In this document: in pieces, positions 1 through 7,154 of the stretch
How positions within the stretch are numbered: position 1 is the stretch's first letter
How the letters are laid out: each line of letters starts with the position of its first letter
Assembly: GCA_018268395.1 (NCBI GenBank)
Contig: JAFDWQ010000010.1
Span: 186,001-250,000, forward strand
Reading direction: 5' to 3'
DNA length: 64,000 bases
Source of the DNA: Armatimonadota bacterium
GTDB taxonomy: Bacteria > Armatimonadota > Fimbriimonadia > Fimbriimonadales > Fimbriimonadaceae
The notes under the pieces: generated by a model
The model's input: only the letters and a program-made list of their open reading frames with translations
What the model was told of the DNA's origin: nothing
Database searches by the model: none
Position numbers and translations under genes: made by a program

Positions 1-635
1 AATTGGCCCTGACCTTGGACCCCGTCGAGGATCGTGTAGACCTCCTTGTACGGCAACGGGTTCGTCCGACGGAACTGCGCATGGAAATAGGCGCAGTCGT
101 CCGGGACTTCGGTCAACGTATAGTTGACCTGGTAGTAGAGCACCATCTCCTCGTCCGCTAAATTGGTCACCGTCATGCGGCAGCGCTTCCGGAACGGCAT
201 TTCCCAATAGCAGTTGAAGGCGCTGCCAGGATTGACGCAGACAGCAAGCGAGGAGACCTGGGCGTAATGCCCCCACCCGCACGCGAAGAAGTCGCCGACC
301 GGGCATTCGACCGACGGTTGCTCCTGACCGTCCCAATAGATCCGGAGCACCGCGAACCTCCAGTGACCGGTCGGTGTCATCCAGATCTGTTGGACCGCGC
401 CTGGCCCTTCGATGTCGGCGACGACGTGCTCGTCACCGGCCGCGATCCGGACGAAAGGCGAAACCTTCCAGCCCTGTCCCAAGTCTCGCGCAGCGTGCGA
501 CGCCGGCCCTTCGACGGACCTTCCCCCTTGTCCTTTGGCTCCCGTCGGGTTTTCAGGACTGATCGACCGGGACTGGGCTTCCGACAGCCGGGACAGGTTG
601 CCCAGATGAAGACCGAGACCGTTAAAGGGAAGCAT
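1..635 (-). CDS. GH172 (DUF2961) family glycoside hydrolase, 3' end missing
   Basis: The reading frame runs off the left edge of the window, so only about the first 211 residues are present. The start is the ATG at 635, which gives an N-terminus MLPFNGLGLHLGNLSRL followed by the DUF2961 opening SISPENPTGAKGQGG. Later blocks typical of the family are visible: the segment around IWMTPTGHWRFAVLRIYWDG, the CVNPGSAFNCYWEMPF block and AYFHAQFRRTNPLP. DUF2961 is now glycoside hydrolase family 172, whose studied members act on fructofuranosides or arabinofuranosides. The substrate here cannot be told. No signal peptide is evident, so the enzyme may be cytoplasmic. No Shine-Dalgarno is visible before the start. 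The gene upstream on the same strand ends 43 bp away. Confidence 0.85.
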   Translation of the reverse strand, partial: MLPFNGLGLHLGNLSRLSEAQSRSISPENPTGAKGQGGRSVEGPASHAARDLGQGWKVSPFVRIAAGDEHVVADIEGPGAVQQIWMTPTGHWRFAVLRIYWDGQEQPSVECPVGDFFACGWGHYAQVSSLAVCVNPGSAFNCYWEMPFRKRCRMTVTNLADEEMVLYYQVNYTLTEVPDDCAYFHAQFRRTNPLPYKEVYTILDGVQGQGQ

Positions 636-678
636 CGGCTGAGTTTGGCACGGCCCTGGTCCGACCGTCCTGAGCCTG

Positions 679-1719
679 TCAGGCGGCTTGGCAACTGCTG
701 AAGAGGTTGTGCTTCGTGTCGAGGATCATCTCTTCAAACCTGTCGTCGTGACCGCCAGCGGTCGTTTTCGCGAGAACCTCATAGAACGGTCGTGGGCTGG
801 AGCCGTTCGCGATCCGTGTTGCGAGGCGGCAGAAGGCGTCGCGTTGCGCAGGCCGATCGAGGCGGTGCATCGCCCAAGCCATGTCCAGGCACCTCCAAAC
901 GCTGTCGTGCCGGAGTCGTGGGACCGTCCACTCGTCTTCGTGCGACCAGATCGCCTCCAGGCGGGCCGACGACCGTTCTTCGCCCTTAAGGTTCTTTGCG
1001 GCGACGATGCTCAGGGCTTTGCAGAGCCGAGGGTGGATCCTTGCGTGCAAGAACAGGCGCCAAGCGTCCGAGAACCGGTCGGAAGCCAGTGTCACGGCGC
1101 ATTCGTCGTCCTTTGCCGGAGACACGTCGACGTCTTGAAGCAGGTGGTACGGGCCGATCGGAACGTCCGATAGACGCTCGGCCCATTCATCGGAGAGCCG
1201 GTTTCCCGGGTTATGGGGCAAGTGTCGGTGCACGAAAGCCAGTTTGCTCAAGCAATACTCGTAGGGAGCCTCCACGAGATAGCGCGCCGACTGCGGCTTA
1301 TGGAGCATTTGGAACCGCACGTCTCCCGCCCGTTCGCGAGGAAGGACGTGGTCGCGCAGGATGACGCACGATGCCGCGTAGTGGACGTCAGCCATCACCC
1401 AATAGAGCTTCCCCTTTTCGACGAAACACACGCCGACTTCGCTGAATCCTTGCTCGTCGGTCGTCCCGATCAGTCCGTACCGGAGCGGAGTCGGATCCGG
1501 GAATCCAGAGTCGAAGCTGTCCGGACGCGAAGGCGTGAATCCGGCTTCGCGAAGGAAGTACAAGATGCGCTTCGCCTTTCGTACGTCGCTCTTGTCGTCC
1601 AGTCCGTTCGCCAGTTCATTGACCGTGTCGCAGAGCTGCTGGTTCGGTCCTTGTCGCGCTACTGCTTCTAAAGCGCCCCAATCCCGTTCTCTGACCATGT
1701 CCCTCCACTGCCAACGCAT
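679..1719 (-). CDS. Hypothetical protein, about 346 aa
   Basis: A soluble protein of unknown function that I do not recognise. The frame is open further upstream, but I place the start at the ATG at 1719 (MRWQWRDMVRERDWG). The ATG at 1698 is an alternative with a close GGAGG just before it. The N-terminal 40 residues are helical, with charged repeats (ALEAVARQG, NELANGLDDKSDVRKAKRILYFLREAGF). The middle has a beta-rich section (EVGVCFVEKGKLYWVMADVHY), and the C-terminus is mostly helical. No transmembrane segment or signal peptide is seen. It lies upstream of the GH172 gene on the same strand and is divergent from the sugar dehydrogenase gene. Confidence 0.7.
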   Translation of the reverse strand: MRWQWRDMVRERDWGALEAVARQGPNQQLCDTVNELANGLDDKSDVRKAKRILYFLREAGFTPSRPDSFDSGFPDPTPLRYGLIGTTDEQGFSEVGVCFVEKGKLYWVMADVHYAASCVILRDHVLPRERAGDVRFQMLHKPQSARYLVEAPYEYCLSKLAFVHRHLPHNPGNRLSDEWAERLSDVPIGPYHLLQDVDVSPAKDDECAVTLASDRFSDAWRLFLHARIHPRLCKALSIVAAKNLKGEERSSARLEAIWSHEDEWTVPRLRHDSVWRCLDMAWAMHRLDRPAQRDAFCRLATRIANGSSPRPFYEVLAKTTAGGHDDRFEEMILDTKHNLFSSCQAA

Positions 1720-1906
1720 CGTAACCGTCCGCTCCCTTTTGCTTTCGGAATCTTCACTGATTTCTCCAGCGTCGGCCCAGGACGACGAAAGGGGCCCGCC
1801 TATGTCTTGGAAACCGCTGACGGGCGACGTCCATGCCCGAGAATCCTTTGGGCCCTGGTGCGGTGCCAAGACGCGCACTTGGCGTTCTTGGAACCAGGAC
1901 CTACGC
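1720..1906. other. Divergent intergenic region, 187 bp
   Basis: This gap lies between the divergent start codons at 1719 (minus) and 1907 (plus) and must hold promoters for both genes. I cannot point to a convincing -10/-35 pair or operator in it. A weak CAGGA lies about eight bases before the ATG at 1907. Confidence 0.4.
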
Positions 1907-3100
1907 ATGACGACGACATTGGCCGCGCTCACCATCGCCGCTCTGACTCCGGGCCTACAGCAAGGGCGCTCCGTGCGCGAGCTGCCTTCGGTCGTGCAGA
2001 CCCAAGCCGGCCCGTTAAGCGTGGCCGTCTTAGCCCGCCTGAACGAACCGTGGGGCATGGACTTCCTTCCGGACGGACGACTCCTGATCACCGAAAAACC
2101 CGGACGGTTACGGATCTACGCTGACGGGCGACTCAGCGGACCCGTCCCCGGAGTGCCGACGGTCGCCTACGGCGGGCAAGGCGGACTTTTGGACGTTGCG
2201 GTCGATCCTGACTTTGTCCAGAACGCGATGGTCTACCTGTCGTATGCCGAGGCGGCAAGCGAGCAACCTGCGGGGGAGAAAGACGAATGGGACCCTCGGC
2301 TCGGGGAGCAGCCCAAACCTGTCGACAACGTCGTCAAAGGCGGAGCCGTCGCACGGGCCCTGTTGACCGACGGACGGCTCACCAGCGTCAAAGTGATCTG
2401 GCGACAGTTTCCCAAGACCGTCGGGCGAGGGCACTATGGAGGGCGCATCGTCTTTAAGGGTGACGGGACGATCTTCGTCACGTCCGGTGAGCGCCAAAGG
2501 TTCACACCCGCCCAAGACATGGCTTCGAACCTTGGCAAAGTGGTCCGGATCCATCGGGACGGTTCGATTCCAAAGGACAACCCTTTTGTCGGCCGTAAGG
2601 GCGCGCGGGCCGACGTGTGGTCGTCCGGCCACCGGAACCCTCTTGGTGCGGCGCTTCGGCCGGGGACGGGCAAACTCTGGATCCACGAAATGGGTCCGCG
2701 CCACGGCGACGAAATGAACGTTCCGGCGGCAGGGAAGAACTACGGCTGGCCGATCGTCAGCAACGGCGACCACTACAACGGTGGACACATCCCTGACCAC
2801 GCAACGGCCCCTCAGTACGCCGCGCCGGCGTTCTATTGGTATCCGGCGATTTCGCCGTCTGGCCTGATGTTCTACACGGGCGACCTGTTCCCCGACTGGA
2901 AAGGGAACGCTTTCCTCGGCAGCCTGTCGACAGAAGTCCTCGTACGCGAAAAACTCGAAGGCGATGCCTTCGTGCAGGAGGAACGGATCGATCTCCGTCG
3001 CCGGATCCGAGACGTGATCCAGGCTCCGGACGGGTCGATCTATGTCCTCACGGACTATAAGGAAGGGGGACTGCTCCGGCTCTCTCCGGCCGTCCGATGA
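1907..3100 (+). CDS. PQQ-dependent aldose sugar dehydrogenase-like protein, secreted
   Basis: A 397-residue member of the soluble glucose/aldose dehydrogenase (YliI/Asd, GSDH) six-bladed propeller family. These enzymes use pyrroloquinoline quinone to oxidise sugars in the periplasm. The start is the ATG at 1907, giving a short hydrophobic leader (MTTTLAALTIAALTPGLQ). Family blocks in order are EPWGMDFLPDGRLLITEKPG, GGQGGLLDVAVDPDF, VYLSYAEA, GGRIVFKGDGTIFVTSGER, SGHRNPLGAALRPGTGKLW, HEMGPRHGDEMN with KNYGWP, and PAISPSGLMFYTGDLFP. The length is normal. No PQQ biosynthesis gene lies nearby, so the cofactor or substrate cannot be confirmed. The gene ends 20 bp before the convergent VOC gene. 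Confidence 0.88.
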   Translation: MTTTLAALTIAALTPGLQQGRSVRELPSVVQTQAGPLSVAVLARLNEPWGMDFLPDGRLLITEKPGRLRIYADGRLSGPVPGVPTVAYGGQGGLLDVAVDPDFVQNAMVYLSYAEAASEQPAGEKDEWDPRLGEQPKPVDNVVKGGAVARALLTDGRLTSVKVIWRQFPKTVGRGHYGGRIVFKGDGTIFVTSGERQRFTPAQDMASNLGKVVRIHRDGSIPKDNPFVGRKGARADVWSSGHRNPLGAALRPGTGKLWIHEMGPRHGDEMNVPAAGKNYGWPIVSNGDHYNGGHIPDHATAPQYAAPAFYWYPAISPSGLMFYTGDLFPDWKGNAFLGSLSTEVLVREKLEGDAFVQEERIDLRRRIRDVIQAPDGSIYVLTDYKEGGLLRLSPAVR

Positions 3101-3120
3101 CCCCGAACGGCCGGTCGTCG

Positions 3121-3501
3121 TTATTCGAAGTCCGACATCCGGCTGCCTGGCTGGACGACCTGGATCGGGTTCCCGTCGGGGTCGACGAACGTGGCGACCA
3201 CGCCGCCCGGCGTCTCGTGATATCCGCCGACGACGCCTCCCTCTGACTCTTCGACTTGGGACCGGAGAGACCGGAGGTCGTCGGTCTCGAAGCCAAGGTA
3301 CCAGCCTTTCCCCTCGATGCCCAACGGGTCCGGCGACGACGCTAAGCGCGGGTGCAGGCCGATCTTGACAGGACCGACCTGGAAGTCCGACCAATAGGGG
3401 CTCAGGTGTCCCGGCGTCAGTCCGAGGACGTCGCGGTAGAAGACGACCGAACGATCCATGTCGCTGACCTGGCACCAGGTCGTGTGGGGGCCCTTGACCA
3501 T
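3121..3501 (-). CDS. VOC (glyoxalase/bleomycin resistance) superfamily protein
   Basis: A 126-residue single-module vicinal-oxygen-chelate protein. It has two paired beta-alpha-beta-beta-beta motifs: TTWCQVSDMDRSVVFYRDVLGL at the N-terminus and GGYHETPGGVVATFVDPDGNPIQVVQ at the C-terminus. Such proteins are metal-dependent lyases, dioxygenases or resistance proteins, and the specific reaction cannot be read from the sequence. It is the last gene of the minus-strand cluster after murB, starting 10 bp after the murB stop. A TAGAAT element seven bases before its ATG overlaps the murB TAG stop, so it may be only a chance -10 match. Confidence 0.85.
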   Translation of the reverse strand: MVKGPHTTWCQVSDMDRSVVFYRDVLGLTPGHLSPYWSDFQVGPVKIGLHPRLASSPDPLGIEGKGWYLGFETDDLRSLRSQVEESEGGVVGGYHETPGGVVATFVDPDGNPIQVVQPGSRMSDFE

Positions 3502-3511
3502 GGCGGGGATT

Positions 3512-4480
3512 CTATCCCCAGACTTCTTGGTAGCCGCTCCAATCGCCCAGATAGAGCACTTCTTCTTCGAGCATGACCCCGAACCGTTCGAAGACCCTTC
3601 GCTTGACGAGTCCGGCGAGCTGTCGGATCTCCGTGGCGGTGGCCGATCGGACGTTGACGATGAAGTTAGCGTGCCTGCGGGCGATCATCGCCCCGCCGTG
3701 CCTGACGCCGCGCAAGCCCGCCTGTTCGATGAGGAACCCTGCCGGGACGACGCCTGCGGCTTTCAGCTTCTCGCCCAATTGAGGGAGAGACTCTGCGAAC
3801 CCACGGTCCTCCACGTTCTTGAAGAAACTACCGGCGCTCGCGGGAGGAGGTTGCTTCGAGATCCGTTGGCGCTGGTAGTCGGTGGCCTCCTTGTAGATCG
3901 CCCACGCGTCACCCTTCGGAAGTCGCAAACGGATTTGGACCAACGTACACGGAGGCGGCGAGGGCCTTCGGAGCAGCGAATCGCGGTAGGAGAACTGGAG
4001 GAACGCCGGTTCGACCCATCGCCGACGACCTTCGAAAACGACTTCGATGTCCGTCAGGAATTCGGAGATGTTGCTCCTGTACGCGCCTGCGTTGCTGACC
4101 AAAGCGCCGCCGACGGATCCGGGAATGCCGACAGCGAACTCGAGCCCTGCCAGGGACGCTTGCGCCGTTTTCAAGAACAGCTCTTGAAAACTGCATCCCG
4201 TGTCGGCAGTGACAAGGCCGTCGGCCTCGACGGTCAAAGACGTCGTCCGGTTGACGACGACGAGCCCAGGCACGCCGCGGTCGGACGGAAGGACGTTGCT
4301 TCCCGCGCCGATCACGGTCGTAGGCCAGTCATGGGTCTGGGCGTATTCGGCGGTCTCGGCGAGTTCGTCGGCCGTTCGGGCGACGAACAATGATTCCGCC
4401 GTACCGCCCGCCTTGAGCGTCGTCAAGGGCCGCATGCTGCGGTTGCGCTGGACTTGTCCCGGGTCGAACGTCACGGGCAT
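3512..4480 (-). CDS. murB: UDP-N-acetylenolpyruvoylglucosamine reductase
   Basis: MurB is the FAD-dependent enzyme that reduces UDP-GlcNAc-enolpyruvate to UDP-MurNAc in peptidoglycan synthesis. The 322-residue protein starts at the ATG at 4480 (MPVTFDPGQ), which overlaps the end of tsaB by 10 bp. The FAD-binding half shows TTLKAGGTAE, VIGAGSNVL and GLEFAVGIPGSVGGALVSNAGAY. The C-terminal half has the catalytic elements QFSYRDSLL, the serine of ASAGSFFKN and the late glutamate in MLEEEVLYLG. It lies between tsaB and the VOC gene. The overlap suggests translational coupling with tsaB. Confidence 0.95.
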   Translation of the reverse strand: MPVTFDPGQVQRNRSMRPLTTLKAGGTAESLFVARTADELAETAEYAQTHDWPTTVIGAGSNVLPSDRGVPGLVVVNRTTSLTVEADGLVTADTGCSFQELFLKTAQASLAGLEFAVGIPGSVGGALVSNAGAYRSNISEFLTDIEVVFEGRRRWVEPAFLQFSYRDSLLRRPSPPPCTLVQIRLRLPKGDAWAIYKEATDYQRQRISKQPPPASAGSFFKNVEDRGFAESLPQLGEKLKAAGVVPAGFLIEQAGLRGVRHGGAMIARRHANFIVNVRSATATEIRQLAGLVKRRVFERFGVMLEEEVLYLGDWSGYQEVWG

Positions 4481-5046
4481 CCCGACGAGCCTCCGAGGAT
4501 GCGGACGTCCTTCGGGCGGGAGATCGACGGCTCGGCGTGATAAGCCGGGAGGGCCGTGACCGGATCGACGGTCTTCACTGGAGCGAGAAACGCGTTGCGG
4601 GCGTCGGGCATGGACGGATCCACCACGTCGCGCCCGTATCCCTTTCCTGGCGGAGACGCGGCCGAGGTGACTTGGGTGACGGTCGAACCGGCTTGTCGGA
4701 GAAGCCACTCCCCCTTCTTCATCGGTACGAAAGCGTCGCCCTGCGGAGCGATCAGGTCGAAGGCCGAGACCAGTGCAAGGTCGGTACCGAGCGCCCAAGC
4801 CAGCCCTTTGGCGAACGCGACCCCGACCCGGACGCCGGTAAATCCGCCCGGTCCTTCGTCCGCGACGACCCTCGTCACGTCTAGCAGGCCGACGCCCGCT
4901 TCTTCAATGCAGGCTTGCGTGAGGCTCCCGAGAGCCCCGCCCGCGGCCCATGGGGCTTCAAGGGAGCGCCAAGCGAGCATGCGACCGGCTCCGTCGGCGA
5001 GGGCGACGCTGACGACGGGGCTGGACGTGCTCAGGGCGAGAGTCAA
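4471..5046 (-). CDS. tsaB: tRNA threonylcarbamoyladenosine biosynthesis protein TsaB
   Basis: TsaB is the ASKHA-fold partner of TsaD in making t6A37 on ANN-decoding tRNAs. The 191-residue protein opens with the ATPase-like phosphate strand LALSTSSPVVSVALAD and has the signature DEGPGGFTGVRVGVAFAKGLAWAL. The C-terminal part is short and divergent, as is usual for TsaB. The start ATG at 5046 overlaps the stop of the preceding secreted-protein gene in an ATGA, and its own stop overlaps murB, so the three genes are probably co-translated. tsaD and tsaE are not in the window. Confidence 0.9.
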   Translation of the reverse strand: MTLALSTSSPVVSVALADGAGRMLAWRSLEAPWAAGGALGSLTQACIEEAGVGLLDVTRVVADEGPGGFTGVRVGVAFAKGLAWALGTDLALVSAFDLIAPQGDAFVPMKKGEWLLRQAGSTVTQVTSAASPPGKGYGRDVVDPSMPDARNAFLAPVKTVDPVTALPAYHAEPSISRPKDVRILGGSSGCP

Positions 5047-6065
5047 GCGCGCTCCGCGTACAAGAGGCGGACGAGCGCGTCGAGGGCGCTCCGGTCTTTG
5101 CGGTAGTCCTGCTGGCTGGTTCCACGGTAGCGGACCGTCCAGTACACGCCTTCGCAGACGCCGACGACCCGGCCTACCGCGAGGAACCCGCCGTCCGTCC
5201 GTCCCGAGCGGAAGACTTTCCCCACGAGGGCGCCGGATCCGACTGGACCCGGGGCGGGGTCTTCACGGAGGTCGACGCTCTTGAACTGGTCGAGATCGGC
5301 TCGCGCGCCTTCGAAGAGGGCGGAGGAGGCGTCTTGAGCGACGCCCATTTTGATCTCAAAAGTCACTTCGCCCTTGACGGACTTGTCGACGAGTTTGCTT
5401 CCGTCAAGGGCCCAGCCCTCCGGAACATAGACTTTGTAGGCGACACCGGCACTGTCGGTGACCGATCGGATTTGCTTTCCGCGGACCGGCGGCTTATCGG
5501 AGACTTCGGGTTTCCACACCGTCGTCGGTTTCTCGGGAACGGGCTTCTCGACCGGACGGTTCGGGTCTTCCGGGTTGGGAAGTTCGCCCGTGATCGTCCG
5601 GAGGCTGAGCAGGACGTCGTGCCATTGGTTCTCGGCCGACTCGGCCACCTCCGCGGGTGCTTCGAGGCGGAAGTTCATCTTCATTTCGAACGCGGTGTAC
5701 AGCAGTCCGGTGATCGCGACGGTGTCGACCTTCTTCGTGGTGTACCGGACCTTCGTCAGCAACATCGGCACGCCGAGGAACTCCTCTTGCCATTGTCGTT
5801 CGACAGGGCGGCCCATGGCCCGGTTGACCTCGCTTTGGATCAGTTGCCACTGCTCGGCCGTGTCTTTGAACTTACCGCCGAAGAGCTGGACGGTCGCCGT
5901 TTTCTTCTCTTCGAACGGGATTTCGATCGTGGTGACCCCTCGTCCAGAGCGGGCCTTCCACGTCTTGGGATACTCGAACTGGAGTCCGAACTTCGGGTCG
6001 CGGAACGTAGCCTTGTCTTGGGGGGCCGCCAAGAGCGTCGCCAGGAGCAGGGAAGTGATCGCCAT
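5043..6065 (-). CDS. Secreted protein with two PsbP/DcrB-like modules
   Basis: A 340-residue exported protein with an N-terminal signal peptide (MAITSLLLATLLAAPQD). Residues of about 20-165 form a beta-rich module beginning FRDPKFGLQFEYPKTWKAR, which resembles the start of DcrB/PsbP-type domains. A proline-rich linker (about 165-210, PNPEDPNRPVEKPVPEKP) follows, and then a second similar module opens with YKVYVPEGWALDGSK. The function is unknown. It heads the minus-strand cluster with tsaB, murB and the VOC gene, and its stop overlaps the tsaB start by four bases. The domain assignment rests on pattern and is not certain. Confidence 0.75.
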   Translation of the reverse strand: MAITSLLLATLLAAPQDKATFRDPKFGLQFEYPKTWKARSGRGVTTIEIPFEEKKTATVQLFGGKFKDTAEQWQLIQSEVNRAMGRPVERQWQEEFLGVPMLLTKVRYTTKKVDTVAITGLLYTAFEMKMNFRLEAPAEVAESAENQWHDVLLSLRTITGELPNPEDPNRPVEKPVPEKPTTVWKPEVSDKPPVRGKQIRSVTDSAGVAYKVYVPEGWALDGSKLVDKSVKGEVTFEIKMGVAQDASSALFEGARADLDQFKSVDLREDPAPGPVGSGALVGKVFRSGRTDGGFLAVGRVVGVCEGVYWTVRYRGTSQQDYRKDRSALDALVRLLYAERA

Positions 6066-6133
6066 GTGGGTGTCTGTGCTATGGACGGCCGGCCCGGCGC
6101 ACGGGATTCACGGTACCAGACCCTCGGCGCAGG

Positions 6134-6139
6134 TAGGAT
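6134..6139 (+). promoter_or_regulatory. -10 element, leaderless-type, SIS gene
   Basis: TAGGAT ends six bases before the GTG at 6146, so transcription would begin at or next to the start codon. No Shine-Dalgarno and no good -35 hexamer at normal spacing are seen. Confidence 0.5.
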
Positions 6140-6145
6140 GGGCCC

Positions 6146-7093
6146 GTGACGCTGGGCGAGTGGATGGAGGCCGAGATCCGTCAACAGCCCCAGGTCTTGG
6201 CGGCGAACGCAGACCGGTACCTCGACGAGCTTCGTACGGCCTTCTCTGGTTCGCGGTACGAGATGGTCCTTCTGGCCGCCCGAGGGTCCTCGGACAACGC
6301 CGCCCTTTACGTCCGCTATCTGATCGAAGTCGAACTCGGAATCCCGGTTTCGCTGGCAGCGCCTTCCGTTCTGACCCGTTACGGGTCCAAAGTCAAGTAT
6401 CCGAAGTGTCTCGCCGTCGGGATCAGCCAGAGCGGGGAAGCCCCGGACGTCTCCGAGGTCGTGGCGCAGGCCAGGGAACAAGGGCACGACACCTTGGCAG
6501 TGACCAATACGCCAGGCTCACGGTTGACGAACGTCGCGGAACGGACGCTCTTGCTGGACGTCGGGGAAGAGCGCTCGGTCGCAGCGACGAAGACGTATAC
6601 GGCCACGCTCGTCGCCCTCGCCCAACTCGTCACGGCATTGGGAGGCCGGTCGGCCCTGGGCAGGGAAGACCTGCCCGACGAAACGTGGACGGACCATTGC
6701 GAAGAGGCAGCGTCGGCAGCTTCCGGGCCGGTCGTCCGGTCGTCGATGTGGTTCGCCCTGGGACGGGGGTTCGGGTTCTCGTCGGCCCACGAATGCGCCT
6801 TGAAGCTGATGGAGTGCGCGCTGTTGCCGTGCAAGCCGTATTCGACGGCAGACTTCGAGCACGGTCCGAAAGCCTTGGCCGGCCACGGATCGACGGCCGT
6901 CGTCTTCGGTGAGGCGCCGGTCTCATTGGAAGCTACCGGGTGCACCGTCATCAAAGCACCCGGCGTCGAGGGCACTTATTCGCCCGTCAAGGAGATCGTC
7001 TTCGGGCAGTTCTTGGCCCTTCATGCGGCCCGTGCCCGAGGGCTTGATCCCGATCGTCCCGAAGGGCTTCAAAAGGTCACGCGCACGGTCTGA
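6146..7093 (+). CDS. SIS-domain sugar-phosphate isomerase/aminotransferase-like protein
   Basis: A 315-residue protein with two SIS (sugar isomerase) domains, corresponding to the isomerase half of glucosamine-6-phosphate synthase. It lacks the N-terminal glutamine amidotransferase domain. Key blocks are AARGSSDNAALYVRY, GISQSGEAPDVSEV with the SxS phosphate loop, TNTPGSRL, AATKTYTATLVALAQL and LGRGFGFSSAHECALKLME. Relatives include AgaS/GlmD-type deaminase-isomerases that interconvert amino-sugar phosphates. The start is the GTG at 6146, set by a -10 element just upstream. It is divergent from the secreted-protein/tsaB cluster. The exact substrate is not known. Confidence 0.85.
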   Translation: MTLGEWMEAEIRQQPQVLAANADRYLDELRTAFSGSRYEMVLLAARGSSDNAALYVRYLIEVELGIPVSLAAPSVLTRYGSKVKYPKCLAVGISQSGEAPDVSEVVAQAREQGHDTLAVTNTPGSRLTNVAERTLLLDVGEERSVAATKTYTATLVALAQLVTALGGRSALGREDLPDETWTDHCEEAASAASGPVVRSSMWFALGRGFGFSSAHECALKLMECALLPCKPYSTADFEHGPKALAGHGSTAVVFGEAPVSLEATGCTVIKAPGVEGTYSPVKEIVFGQFLALHAARARGLDPDRPEGLQKVTRTV

Positions 7094-7137
7094 GGGCTCT
7101 CATCGTCGCCTGGGAACGGACCTGGACCCGTTCGCGG

Positions 7138-7143
7138 TAAAGT
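7138..7143 (+). promoter_or_regulatory. -10 element of the VPS10-like gene
   Basis: TAAAGT lies 11 bases before the ATG at 7155, which would leave a leader of only about four bases. No Shine-Dalgarno is visible. Confidence 0.4.
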
Positions 7144-7154
7144 TGCGCGGAACG

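Noticed and set aside
2108-3475. A 455-residue minus-strand open frame
   Set aside because: It lies opposite the sugar dehydrogenase gene and the VOC gene. The composition (Arg, Pro, Val repeats) is typical of antisense frames.
3509-3514. TAGAAT seven bases before the VOC start as a promoter
   Set aside because: The TAG is the murB stop codon, so the match is expected by chance, and the gene is close enough to share the murB transcript. It was not counted in the leaderless set. The matches at 17849 (TAA stop) and 50958 (TAG stop) were set aside for the same reason.
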